Of a stretch of 64,000 nucleotides of DNA, positions 44,974 to 52,600 are shown one piece after another. Made by a program: the position numbers and the translations under genes. Numbering within the stretch: position 1 is the stretch's first letter; every line of letters begins with the position of its first letter. Source of the DNA: Hyphomonadaceae bacterium (GTDB taxonomy: Bacteria > Pseudomonadota > Alphaproteobacteria > Caulobacterales > Hyphomonadaceae); assembly GCA_024743315.1 (NCBI GenBank), contig JANSWU010000007.1, forward strand, positions 62,001 through 126,000, in the 5' to 3' direction. The notes below the pieces were generated by a model, which saw only the letters and a program-made list of their open reading frames with translations, did not search any database and was not told the DNA's origin.

Positions 44974-46484
44974 GCGGTGAACTAGCAATTGCCCTCGCCC
45001 TGATCCTGCCGCTCGTCATTTGTGCGGGCATCTGGCTGGCCGGGAGCGTTCCGGATTTGCGCGAAGGCGTGACCCTGATCGGCGCCGCGGCATTGTTCGT
45101 CGTCGCGATTGTGATCGCCAGCCAGGTCGGCTCGGGTGGGTCTCCTGAACTGAGCCTGGGCGAGGCCGTGCCCGGCCTTGAATTTGCGTTCAAGGCGGAA
45201 CCGCTGGGCGCCTTATTTGCACTGGTCGCGAGCGGTCTCTGGATCGTCAACAGTTTCTATTCGATCGGCTATATGCGCGGCAATCGCGAACGCAACCAGA
45301 CCCGTTTCTATATGTGTTTTGCCATCGCTCTGTTCGGGGCCATGGGTGTGGCGCTATCGGCCAACCTGTTCACGCTGTTCGTGTTCTATGAAATCCTGAC
45401 CCTGTCGACCTATCCGCTGGTCGCGCACAAAGGCGATGCCAACGCCCAGCGCGGCGCGCGCATCTATTTGATGACGCTGCTCGGCACGTCGATTGGCTTC
45501 CTGCTCGTGGCAGTGATCTGGACCGGGGCCCTCGCTGGCAGCCTCGATTTCGTCCCGGGCGGACTGCTGCAACAAGCCGAAGGCCTGACCCCGGTTGTTG
45601 CCAGCGCGCTCCTGCTGCTCTTCGCTTTCGGAGTCGGTAAGGCAGCTTTGATGCCATTCCATTTCTGGCTGCCAAATGCGATGGTCGCCCCGACGCCCGT
45701 GTCAGCGCTTCTGCATGCGGTGGCCGTCGTCAAAGCCGGTGTGTTCACCATCCTGAAAGTGGCGATCTACATTTTCGGCGAAGAGATTCTAAATGCGACC
45801 GCATCGCGAGAATTCATTCTTGGGGTCGCGTGTTTCACCATTATCGTGGCCTCCCTGATCGCCATGACCAAGGACAATCTCAAAGCCCGCTTGGCCTATT
45901 CCACGGTCGCGCAGCTGGCTTATGTCACCTGTGGGGCGATGCTTGCAGACCCGGCCGGCTTTATGGGCGGCTCGTTGCAGATCGCGGCCCACGCGGTTGG
46001 AAAAATCACGCTTTTCATGTGCGCTGGTGCGATTTATGTCGCCACCGGCAAACAGAACATTTCCGAGATGCGGGGGCTGGGCAAGCGAATGCCCTTGGTG
46101 TTCATCGCTTTCTTCATCGCGTCGCTTTCAATTATCGGCATCCCGCCGCTCGCCGGCGACTGGCCAAAATATGAATTGATGCAAGGCGCGGCAGATGCGG
46201 ACCTCGATTATGTGCCTTATGTCCTGATCGTCTCGTCGCTGCTGAACATTGCCTATCTGCTGCCCATCCCGATTCTCGCCCTGATGCCGCCGCCCGGCAG
46301 TGGCGAACCGGCCCCGTTCAAGCGGGCAGGCGGCGCGCCCATGCTGACCGTGGCCGCGCCTTGCTTCACCGCGTTGCTCTGTTTCCTGATGTTCTTCTCG
46401 ATCGGTCCGATGTCGGACTTCCTGGCACCTGCGACCGGTGAACGCGACCCAGCCGTCTACATGACCACAGGAGGTCAACCATGA
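44970..46484 (+). CDS. MrpD-like antiporter subunit, second copy
   Basis: 504 residues, a second NuoM/MrpD-type pump. Conserved Glu in TLFVFYEILTLSTYPL near residue 137, Lys in GVGKAALMPFHFWLPNAMVA near residue 218 (GKAALMPFHFWLPNA) and a downstream TPVSALLHAVAVVKAG with a second Lys, all intact. It is clearly different from the first copy, so this is not a recent duplication. Overlaps its neighbours by 4 bases. Confidence 0.92.
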   Translation: MSGELAIALALILPLVICAGIWLAGSVPDLREGVTLIGAAALFVVAIVIASQVGSGGSPELSLGEAVPGLEFAFKAEPLGALFALVASGLWIVNSFYSIGYMRGNRERNQTRFYMCFAIALFGAMGVALSANLFTLFVFYEILTLSTYPLVAHKGDANAQRGARIYLMTLLGTSIGFLLVAVIWTGALAGSLDFVPGGLLQQAEGLTPVVASALLLLFAFGVGKAALMPFHFWLPNAMVAPTPVSALLHAVAVVKAGVFTILKVAIYIFGEEILNATASREFILGVACFTIIVASLIAMTKDNLKARLAYSTVAQLAYVTCGAMLADPAGFMGGSLQIAAHAVGKITLFMCAGAIYVATGKQNISEMRGLGKRMPLVFIAFFIASLSIIGIPPLAGDWPKYELMQGAADADLDYVPYVLIVSSLLNIAYLLPIPILALMPPPGSGEPAPFKRAGGAPMLTVAAPCFTALLCFLMFFSIGPMSDFLAPATGERDPAVYMTTGGQP

Positions 46485-46855
46485 TCCGTCCTCCCGAACG
46501 CGATGCTAGCGGGCGTTTTGTGAAGCCTGAAGAAGACATGCCGATCCCGAACGATGATGACATGCACCCCATGTCGAAAGTTCTGTTTGGTTGGGTCAGC
46601 TCGCCGCGCACGCCGCTGGCGCTGTTGATCCTGGTGATCCTGATTTCAATCGGACTGGTTCTGTTCGATTTCGGACTCGATCGGCACGAGAAAGTCGAGA
46701 TGGCAAACGCGAACGGGTTCTACGCGCTGTGGGGCTTTGGCGCCTTTGCTCTGGCCGTGCTCTCCGGGTGGCCTCTGGGCAAGCTCCTGCGCCGCGATGA
46801 AGACTATTATGGCGAAGCCGAGACGACGCCGAATGATGTGGAGCGCGACGCATGA
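46481..46855 (+). CDS. small membrane protein embedded in the antiporter operon
   Basis: 124 residues, unrecognised. A charged N-terminus (MIRPPERDASGRFVKPEEDM), two transmembrane segments (about 48-66 and 82-102) and an acidic C-terminal tail (EDYYGEAETTPNDVERDA). It lies between the second and third pump genes with ATGA overlaps on both sides, which strongly supports that it is translated and likely to be a subunit. I cannot place it in a known Mrp, Mbh or complex I subunit family. Confidence 0.75.
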   Translation: MIRPPERDASGRFVKPEEDMPIPNDDDMHPMSKVLFGWVSSPRTPLALLILVILISIGLVLFDFGLDRHEKVEMANANGFYALWGFGAFALAVLSGWPLGKLLRRDEDYYGEAETTPNDVERDA

Positions 46856-48630
46856 GCGGGTTTCTCGGTCAGATTAATCCCGGCCTGCTGCTGATCCTTG
46901 TCGGATTTGCGGGCTGTTTGATCCCGGTCCAGCGTGTGCGCCAGGCCTTGATGGTGGCGACGCCGGTTGTGGCAATCATTCTCCTGGCATTGGCCGAGCG
47001 GGCGACGGATCTCGCGGTCGTGCCAGTGCTCGGCTTCGATATGATCCTGTACCGGGTCGACAGCCTGTCCTTCATATTTGCGCTCGCGTTTTTGATCGCC
47101 TCATTCTTGAACGCCATCTATGCGCTGCATACCGATGACCGTCTGCAGGACGGTATGGCGTTGGCCTATGCCGGCGCGGCGGTGGCTGCCACGCTGGCGG
47201 GCGATTTGATGACCCTGTTCATTTTCTGGGAGATTACGGCCGTCAGTTCGGTCTTCCTGATCCTCAGGGCTGGGACCAAGGCCGCTTATCAAGCCGCGAT
47301 GCGCTATTTGGGCGTTCAGATCTTCTCCGGCGTGCTGCTGCTCGACGGCCTCGCCTATGTCTACAAGTCGACCGGCGCCTTGTCGCTCGATGCGTTCACA
47401 TCCTTTGACCAGCCGGGCGCGAAATTCGTCTTCGCCGCTTTCGCGATCAAGGCCGCATTCCCGTTCCTGCACAATTGGCTGCAAGACGCCTATCCGAAGG
47501 CGACCGTGGTTGGCGCCGTGGTGTTGTCTGCGTTTACGACCAAACTTGCCGTCTACGCCTTTGCACGCATGTTCCCCGGCTTTGAGATCCTGATCTGGAT
47601 CGGCGCGATCATGACCGTCTTCCCGGTCTTCTTCGCGGTCATCGAGAATGACCTGCGCAAGGTCCTGTCTTACTCGCTGAACAACCAGCTCGGCTTCATG
47701 ATCTGTGCGATTGGTATCGGCACGCCGCTCGCCATCAACGGTGCGGCAGCTCACGCCTTTGCCCACATCATCTATAAGGGCTTGCTGTTCATGAGCATGG
47801 GCGCGGTCCTGTATCGTGTCGGAACGGCCAAGGCGAGCGAGCTTGGCGGGCTGTACAAGTCGATGCCGTGGACAACCATCTTTTGTATCATCGGGGCGGT
47901 ATCGATTTCCGCATTCCCGCTCTTCTCCGGCTTTGTGGCAAAATCCATGACGATGAGTGCGGTGGCCTATGAGGGCTATGTGATTGTCTGGGCGATGCTG
48001 CTCTTTGCGTCAGCCGGTGTGCTTGAACATTCCGGGATCAAGATTCCGTACTTTACCTTCTTTGGCCATGATAGCGGTATTCGAGTGAAGGAAGCGCCCT
48101 TCAATATGTTGCTGGCCATGGGCATGGCGGCCTTCATCTGTATCGCAATCGGCTTGCCGACAATTGGCGGGTTTGGGTATGGCTGGCTGTACAATATGCT
48201 GCCCTGTACGGTGACGGCGCCAGCTGATGTGTGCTTGATGTCAGGTGATGAAATCAAGCCGTATAAGCCTTATACGGCCGATCATATCCTGACCCAGATG
48301 CAGCTGCTTATGTTCGCTGTGCTTGCCTTCATCCTGCTCAAGCGCTTTGGCCTTTACCCGCCCGAGAGACCTGGCACGATCCTCGACACCGATTGGGTCT
48401 ATCGTCGCCCAGGCTATAATGCCGTGATGTGGGCAGGCCGGGTGTGGGCCAAGGCCGGTCCTGCGATGACATCGGTGTTTGCTGGGATTGGGGCGCGCAC
48501 CTTCGAGAAGATTGAGACCACGTTCAGCCCGCGCGGCGCGCTGGCGCGTGGACCTTTGACGGTCAGCATGGCGATGTGGTCTGCCGTCCTGCTCGGAATC
48601 GTGATGTTGGTTGTGCTTTTGGCGACCTAA
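46852..48630 (+). CDS. MrpD-like antiporter subunit, third copy
   Basis: 592 residues, a third pump of the NuoL/M/N-MrpD type and the longest, with a C-terminal extension (from about residue 490) that includes two further hydrophobic segments. Glu in TLFIFWEITAVSSVFL near residue 128 and Lys in FAIKAAFPFLHNWLQDAYPKA near residue 203 (IKAAFPFLHNWLQDA) plus a second Lys in TTKLAVYAFARMFPG are conserved. Its length suggests it may take the place of the missing NuoL-like half of MrpA. Last gene of the operon. Confidence 0.92.
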   Translation: MSGFLGQINPGLLLILVGFAGCLIPVQRVRQALMVATPVVAIILLALAERATDLAVVPVLGFDMILYRVDSLSFIFALAFLIASFLNAIYALHTDDRLQDGMALAYAGAAVAATLAGDLMTLFIFWEITAVSSVFLILRAGTKAAYQAAMRYLGVQIFSGVLLLDGLAYVYKSTGALSLDAFTSFDQPGAKFVFAAFAIKAAFPFLHNWLQDAYPKATVVGAVVLSAFTTKLAVYAFARMFPGFEILIWIGAIMTVFPVFFAVIENDLRKVLSYSLNNQLGFMICAIGIGTPLAINGAAAHAFAHIIYKGLLFMSMGAVLYRVGTAKASELGGLYKSMPWTTIFCIIGAVSISAFPLFSGFVAKSMTMSAVAYEGYVIVWAMLLFASAGVLEHSGIKIPYFTFFGHDSGIRVKEAPFNMLLAMGMAAFICIAIGLPTIGGFGYGWLYNMLPCTVTAPADVCLMSGDEIKPYKPYTADHILTQMQLLMFAVLAFILLKRFGLYPPERPGTILDTDWVYRRPGYNAVMWAGRVWAKAGPAMTSVFAGIGARTFEKIETTFSPRGALARGPLTVSMAMWSAVLLGIVMLVVLLAT

Positions 48631-48812
48631 ATCGCGGCCTCAAAGCAAGCGAATAGCCTGCTGGGTGCATCAGTCTTCGCCAATCTATACTTTTCAGAAA
48701 GCATGCAAATGCCTGCAAACGCAGTGCTTTTTTGCAGAATAGAGGTGCAATTTCTCATTTACTCTGGGGGAAGTTGACCAATATATGTTTCGCATCACAA
48801 AGGGGAACGTGA

Positions 48813-49229
48813 ATGAGCGAACAAACAGACCGCGTAGACGCGGCGCCAGTTGCGATCATTGAATATGCGTCAGACATTGTCTCAGCATATGTTAGCAATA
48901 ATCCAATCCAGAGTACCGAACTCCCAGACTTGATCAGAGAAGTCCATGCCACTCTGAGAGACCTGCGCGAGGCCTCTTCGGCGGAAGCGACTCCAGAACC
49001 GGCCGTGGCTATCAAGAAATCGATCACGGACGATTTCTTGATCTGCCTAGAAGACGGTAAGAAGTTCAAATCCTTGAAGCGGCATTTGCGGTCGAAATAC
49101 GGCATGAGCCCCGAAGAGTACCGCGAAAAATGGGGCCTGCCTTACGACTATCCCATGGTTGCTCCAAGCTATGCACGCCGGCGATCAGCGCTCGCCAAAG
49201 AGATGGGCCTTGGTAAGCTGGAAAAATAA
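48813..49229 (+). CDS. mucR: MucR family transcriptional regulator
   Basis: 138 residues with the Ros/MucR domain in the C-terminal half: ICLEDGKKFKSLKRHLRSKYGMSPEEYREKW near residue 78 (shown by CLEDGKKFKSLKRHL) and LPYDYPMVAPSYARRRS. MucR proteins bind AT-rich DNA and act as nucleoid-associated repressors of envelope, motility and cell-cycle genes. The zinc ligand set reads Cys, Asp, His with Lys-Tyr at the last position, as in zinc-free Ml/MucR types. Codon 1 is ATG after AAAGGGGAACGTGA. Confidence 0.93.
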   Translation: MSEQTDRVDAAPVAIIEYASDIVSAYVSNNPIQSTELPDLIREVHATLRDLREASSAEATPEPAVAIKKSITDDFLICLEDGKKFKSLKRHLRSKYGMSPEEYREKWGLPYDYPMVAPSYARRRSALAKEMGLGKLEK

Positions 49230-49242
49230 TCCGTAATCGAAA

Positions 49243-49280
49243 CAAATACTTTCATTTCGGCGCCGAAATGAAAGTATTTG
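49243..49280. repeat. 38-bp perfect palindrome
   Basis: Arms CAAATACTTTCATTTCGG and its exact complement meet at a central CG with no spacer, 14 bases past the mucR stop and 92 bases before the PAS gene. As RNA it would make a 17-bp hairpin with a tetraloop. It is followed by an AT-rich run (GGTTAAATTTTTACT). It could be a bidirectional terminator for mucR or a protein-binding site. Confidence 0.75.
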
Positions 49281-49371
49281 GTAATATTGGTTAAATTTTT
49301 ACTCACTCTGCTCTTGCGCGGCGATTCAAACTGATTCATGAACGAATCAGCGAATCACCACGGGGGTGGCA

Positions 49372-49872
49372 ATGAATAGCGAGTCAACAGGGTTTCAAGG
49401 CCTGACTCAAGCGCACGCAGAATTGATTTCCTATTGGCGGGATCAGCACATCGTTGGTGTTCCGCCCGCGCGCGAAGACCTCGATCCAGGGGCGATACGC
49501 GCCCATCTTTCGGCGCTTTCCATTGTTGAAATTGGACGAGACGGGCGGGCACGGTTCCGCCTCGTTGGCTCGAGCTTGCGTCAGATTTTTGGACGCGACA
49601 TGGGCGGCCGTCTATTGAGCGAACTCAGCCGCGATGTTCAGGATACTTGGTCGTTGGGGATTGCTAGCGTGCTTGATCAAAGGCGCCCAATTGGCGGGCT
49701 GATCCGGGGTGACGTGGAGAGCCATGCCTGGCTCAGATTGCCCTTACAAAGCGGAGCAAATGGAGCGATGGTCCTGTGCCATGATTGTCTGATCCCGAAC
49801 CAGAGATTGCAGCAAACATTCTCTGGTGAGTCCCGCAGGCAACAAGTATTACCAAGTAATATAGCTGCCTGA
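49372..49872 (+). CDS. PAS-domain protein (PAS_5 type)
   Basis: 166 residues from ATG 49372; a GTG six bases earlier is also possible. The PAS_5 signature is ELISYWRDQHIVGVPPAREDLDP near residue 17 (ISYWRDQHIVGVPPARED), then RFRLVGSSLRQIFGRDMGGRLLSEL near residue 62 (FRLVGSSLRQIFGRDMGG). Such proteins are small sensory or adaptor proteins in alphaproteobacteria; some are tied to cell-envelope or motility control. Ligand unknown. It is preceded by the 38-bp palindrome. Confidence 0.82.
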   Translation: MNSESTGFQGLTQAHAELISYWRDQHIVGVPPAREDLDPGAIRAHLSALSIVEIGRDGRARFRLVGSSLRQIFGRDMGGRLLSELSRDVQDTWSLGIASVLDQRRPIGGLIRGDVESHAWLRLPLQSGANGAMVLCHDCLIPNQRLQQTFSGESRRQQVLPSNIAA

Positions 49873-49967
49873 ATCTATTGGGATACTTGTTTTATGTTTA
49901 GGAAAATAATCCTACACTGAATACCACATGATACTCTCAATCTTCGCTGAGCCGAAGGAGAATGAGT

Positions 49968-50303
49968 GTGGGAATCCAACAAAGGTTCGATAGGAATAGC
50001 GCCTATTTGGCGGTGAGTCTTGTAGCCTATGCCCTTGAAATGAAAGCGGAAGATATCCTCCAACCTGATCGGGGGCCGCGTGAGCTTGTTCGTGCCAGGC
50101 AGGTCGCGATGTACCTGACGCATGTCGGATTAGGCATGAGCCTGTCCCGGGTCGCAATCGCGTTTGAGCGCGATCGCTCAACCGTCGCGCATGCGTGCCA
50201 TCGCATCGAGGAGATGCGAGACGATGCGGACTATGATGCCTGGTTAGAGGCGCTCGAACAAGGATTGGCCACGGTCGCGCCGCTGCTCGCACGCGCGGCA
50301 TGA
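49968..50303 (+). CDS. DnaA domain IV-only DNA-binding protein
   Basis: 111 residues. It corresponds to the C-terminal duplex-DNA-binding domain of DnaA alone: RARQVAMYLTHVGLGMSLSRVAIAFERDRSTVAHA near residue 45 (key pieces RARQVAMYLT and RDRSTVAHACHRIEEMR), with no AAA+ domain. The start is placed at GTG 49968, seven bases after AAGGAG; an ATG at 49962 lies only one base from that site. Its TGA overlaps the ATG of the DUF6456 gene. It may read DnaA boxes or other sites without replication-initiator ATPase activity. Confidence 0.85.
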   Translation: MGIQQRFDRNSAYLAVSLVAYALEMKAEDILQPDRGPRELVRARQVAMYLTHVGLGMSLSRVAIAFERDRSTVAHACHRIEEMRDDADYDAWLEALEQGLATVAPLLARAA

Positions 50304-50977
50304 ATCAACGCCTGATACGGGCCCTGCAGCGAGGTGGACTCGCGGCGTTGATCCGACCTGACACATGGGGCGTTTGGCGCTCTCGTGATCGACGCAGCCG
50401 CATGATCGGAACCATTTCTGGTGCTGAAATCGATGTCCTGAGATTGCAAGAAAGCTTGAAGCCACTGGGCGAAGGGGCGCCGCCGCTTTTGGTCTGGTCT
50501 GGTGCCATTGAAGCTCGCACGGAGACTGCAGCGAGGGGCCCCGCATTGATCGGGTTCGACCCAAACATGGAGGCCAACTATTTGAGATCGATGTTACTAC
50601 GCGCGCCGTCCGCTACCTATCGAGATCAGCTTCGCCGCGCATGCCAGGCTTATCTCAAGGATATCGAGCTTGCTGCGCAGAGCGGACAGCACGTGACCAT
50701 GAATTGGGACGCTTTTGGTGGTGGCGATCGCGCAAGAAACCGCAGCGGTTCAGATCCTGTCGATGCATCTTGGCGCGTGCGATCTGCGGCCGAGCGGATC
50801 TCAGCCCTGGCGCAGACACTCGGCCCGGAGGACGCTTCTTTCCTGAAAAAAATGGTCCTGCACGGCCTGTCCCGTGCAAAGCTGGCGCGTCATTTTGCGA
50901 TACGCCCGGCTCTGGTGGAGGGACGGGCGCGTCGAGTGTTGCGAGGTTTGATTGACGTCTACGAGCGGACCGGCTGA
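50300..50977 (+). CDS. DUF6456 helix-turn-helix type protein
   Basis: 225 residues. The C-terminal part (AERISALAQTLGPEDASFLKKMVLHGLSRAKLARHF near residue 155; short form LHGLSRAKLARHFAIRP) is the DUF6456 domain with a helix-turn-helix-like region. The N-terminal part (ALQRGGLAALIRPDTWGVW) is a conserved alphaproteobacterial feature. It is translationally coupled to the DnaA-domain gene by an ATGA overlap, which suggests that the two work together. The last 19 bases overlap the convergent sufE. Function unknown. Confidence 0.78.
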   Translation: MNQRLIRALQRGGLAALIRPDTWGVWRSRDRRSRMIGTISGAEIDVLRLQESLKPLGEGAPPLLVWSGAIEARTETAARGPALIGFDPNMEANYLRSMLLRAPSATYRDQLRRACQAYLKDIELAAQSGQHVTMNWDAFGGGDRARNRSGSDPVDASWRVRSAAERISALAQTLGPEDASFLKKMVLHGLSRAKLARHFAIRPALVEGRARRVLRGLIDVYERTG

Positions 50978-51390
50978 TCGTCTGCGGCGGCTGTCTCTTT
51001 GATCCGAGCTAGCATAGAGGCGAGGCCATTTGAGCGTTGCGCACTAAGGGCGCCTTTCACGCCGATTTTTGTCAGAAACGCGTCTGCATCGAAGCTGCGA
51101 ATTTCAGCGCGTTCAGCTCCGGAAAACAATCGAATGAGCAAAGATATCAGGCCGGAGACAATCATCGCATCGCTCTCGGCACGGATTTCAAGTCGATCCC
51201 CATCTTGTGGCGTCAAAACCATCCAGACTTGCGACGCACAGCCACGCACCTTGGTGCCCTCATGGCGTTCTTCGGGGGCCAGAGGTGGATTGGCTTTGCC
51301 TAAATCAATGATGTGCGCGTAGCGAACTTCCCAATCGTCCAGGAAGTCGAATTCATCGGCGATCTCAGCAGCGCGTTCAGTAATGCTCAT
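50959..51390 (-). CDS. sufE: cysteine desulfuration protein SufE
   Basis: 143 residues from ATG 51390 (MSITERAAEI); ATG 51399 is a possible alternative. SufE takes sulfur from SufS onto a conserved Cys for Fe-S cluster assembly. That Cys is in KVRGCASQVWM near residue 50, and LGKANPPLAPEERHEGT and SDAMIVSGLISLL are typical. No suf operon is nearby. It is convergent with the DUF6456 gene. Confidence 0.93.
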   Translation of the reverse strand: MSITERAAEIADEFDFLDDWEVRYAHIIDLGKANPPLAPEERHEGTKVRGCASQVWMVLTPQDGDRLEIRAESDAMIVSGLISLLIRLFSGAERAEIRSFDADAFLTKIGVKGALSAQRSNGLASMLARIKETAAADDQPVRS

Positions 51391-51421
51391 GGCCAGCATT
51401 TGGGACGAAACCCGGCAAAAG

Positions 51422-51447
51422 AAAACCCCCGGCACTGAGGCCGGGGG
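51422..51447 (-). terminator. intrinsic terminator of the secreted protein gene
   Basis: Read on the minus strand, CCCCCGGC-CTCAGT-GCCGGGGG is followed by TTTTC, 25 bases past the stop at 51473. Confidence 0.88.
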
Positions 51448-51472
51448 CAATAATCTGCATAGAGATCAGATC

Positions 51473-52483
51473 TTAGCTGGAGACTTTGCCAATACACTTA
51501 CCGATGTCTGACAGGGCATGCTCGCCAATGCAGAATGGTACTTCATAATGCTTGTGCGCAGCGGCCACACACTGTTGCAAGTTCAGGTTGGCCATGTTCA
51601 GGCAGCCTTGCGTTTCGCGTTCGCTCATCGCTTGACGCATCGATCCGGCCACACTTGGGTCCGCATTGAGGATGCGATAGGCGGCGAGCGTCGTAATGCG
51701 GTCGGCGATCGGCTCCTTGCCGCGAGCAATGCGGTTGGCCTGACCAAAGTTTGAGACAGCCGACGGCACACGAATGGTGCTCGCTGCGCCAGAGACACTT
51801 TCCCAAACAGATGGAGCCCCTGACTTGCCGGCCTGCTCTAGAACCGTGTTGATGTTTGGTGACTGCATCGCTTGCAACATTGCGCCGCGGGCTGGGATAC
51901 CCGACTGGGTAGACGCAAACAGGTTGGTGGCTTTGGCCTGTGAATTGCCGACACGCCCCTTTGCCCAACCTGAGCCTTGTAGGCTGTAAGCTTGTTCTTT
52001 AACAAATGCGGCCGCACCGATGAGGCGACTGCTATCCGCTTTGACCGCGGTCAGCGCCTGGTTCACAGCAGCATTGCCGCCGCTCAGGGTGCGGGCATAG
52101 CGCACATCATTTTGCATGCCGGTCATCATCACGTCGCGGCCATAATAGCCTTCAATGTCGAGGACAGCAGCGCGGAATTCTGGGTTCTGAGCTGCGACGA
52201 GGGCGGAATAGGCCATCCAACCTTGGGTCAGCTGTTCGGGATTGTGACCGCCGAGATTGTTGAGCGAATTTTCGATGTCGCGGGCCGACGTAAAGCCATT
52301 GCTTTTAACGTCCGTGACGTCGCTCTGATAGGTCGCGTACAGCGCCGCGGCGTTCGCCAGGGGATCGTTCTTCGGAGTTGTTGCGCTAACCTGTTGTGGC
52401 GCTGGTGTTACCAGTTGCGCTGTCGCATGAAGAGTCAGGCCGGCGACCGCCACGACTGCCGAGATTACAGTTTTTATGGTCAT
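51473..52483 (-). CDS. secreted protein of unknown function
   Basis: 336 residues from ATG 52483 behind GAGGGAG. A signal peptide (MTIKTVISAVVAVAGLTLHA, cleavage near TAQ) is followed by a helical, Ala/Gln-rich region (LANAAALYATYQSDVTDVK) and a C-terminal part with four cysteines (CLNMANLNLQQC near residue 295, then FCIGEHALSDIGKCIG) that may form two disulfides in the periplasm. I do not recognise the family. It has its own terminator and is probably monocistronic. Confidence 0.8.
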   Translation of the reverse strand: MTIKTVISAVVAVAGLTLHATAQLVTPAPQQVSATTPKNDPLANAAALYATYQSDVTDVKSNGFTSARDIENSLNNLGGHNPEQLTQGWMAYSALVAAQNPEFRAAVLDIEGYYGRDVMMTGMQNDVRYARTLSGGNAAVNQALTAVKADSSRLIGAAAFVKEQAYSLQGSGWAKGRVGNSQAKATNLFASTQSGIPARGAMLQAMQSPNINTVLEQAGKSGAPSVWESVSGAASTIRVPSAVSNFGQANRIARGKEPIADRITTLAAYRILNADPSVAGSMRQAMSERETQGCLNMANLNLQQCVAAAHKHYEVPFCIGEHALSDIGKCIGKVSS

Positions 52484-52600
52484 GGTTAGCTCCCTCACTC
52501 TACGACCTCGACACTGGCCTATCTTTTGCGTCCCGCAAAGGCTAGCATCTGCTGAAACTTGGATTCTGACCGAAAATTTAATGAATCCGTGACAAGGAAA

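Noticed and set aside
48631-48812. tRNA or other stable RNA in the gap before mucR
   Set aside because: No TPsiC-like GGTTCNANNC, acceptor pairing or cloverleaf could be found; nor in any other gap of the window.
51992-52489. A 165-codon plus-strand frame opposite the secreted protein gene
   Set aside because: The minus-strand gene has signal peptide, ribosome site and terminator; the antisense frame has none.
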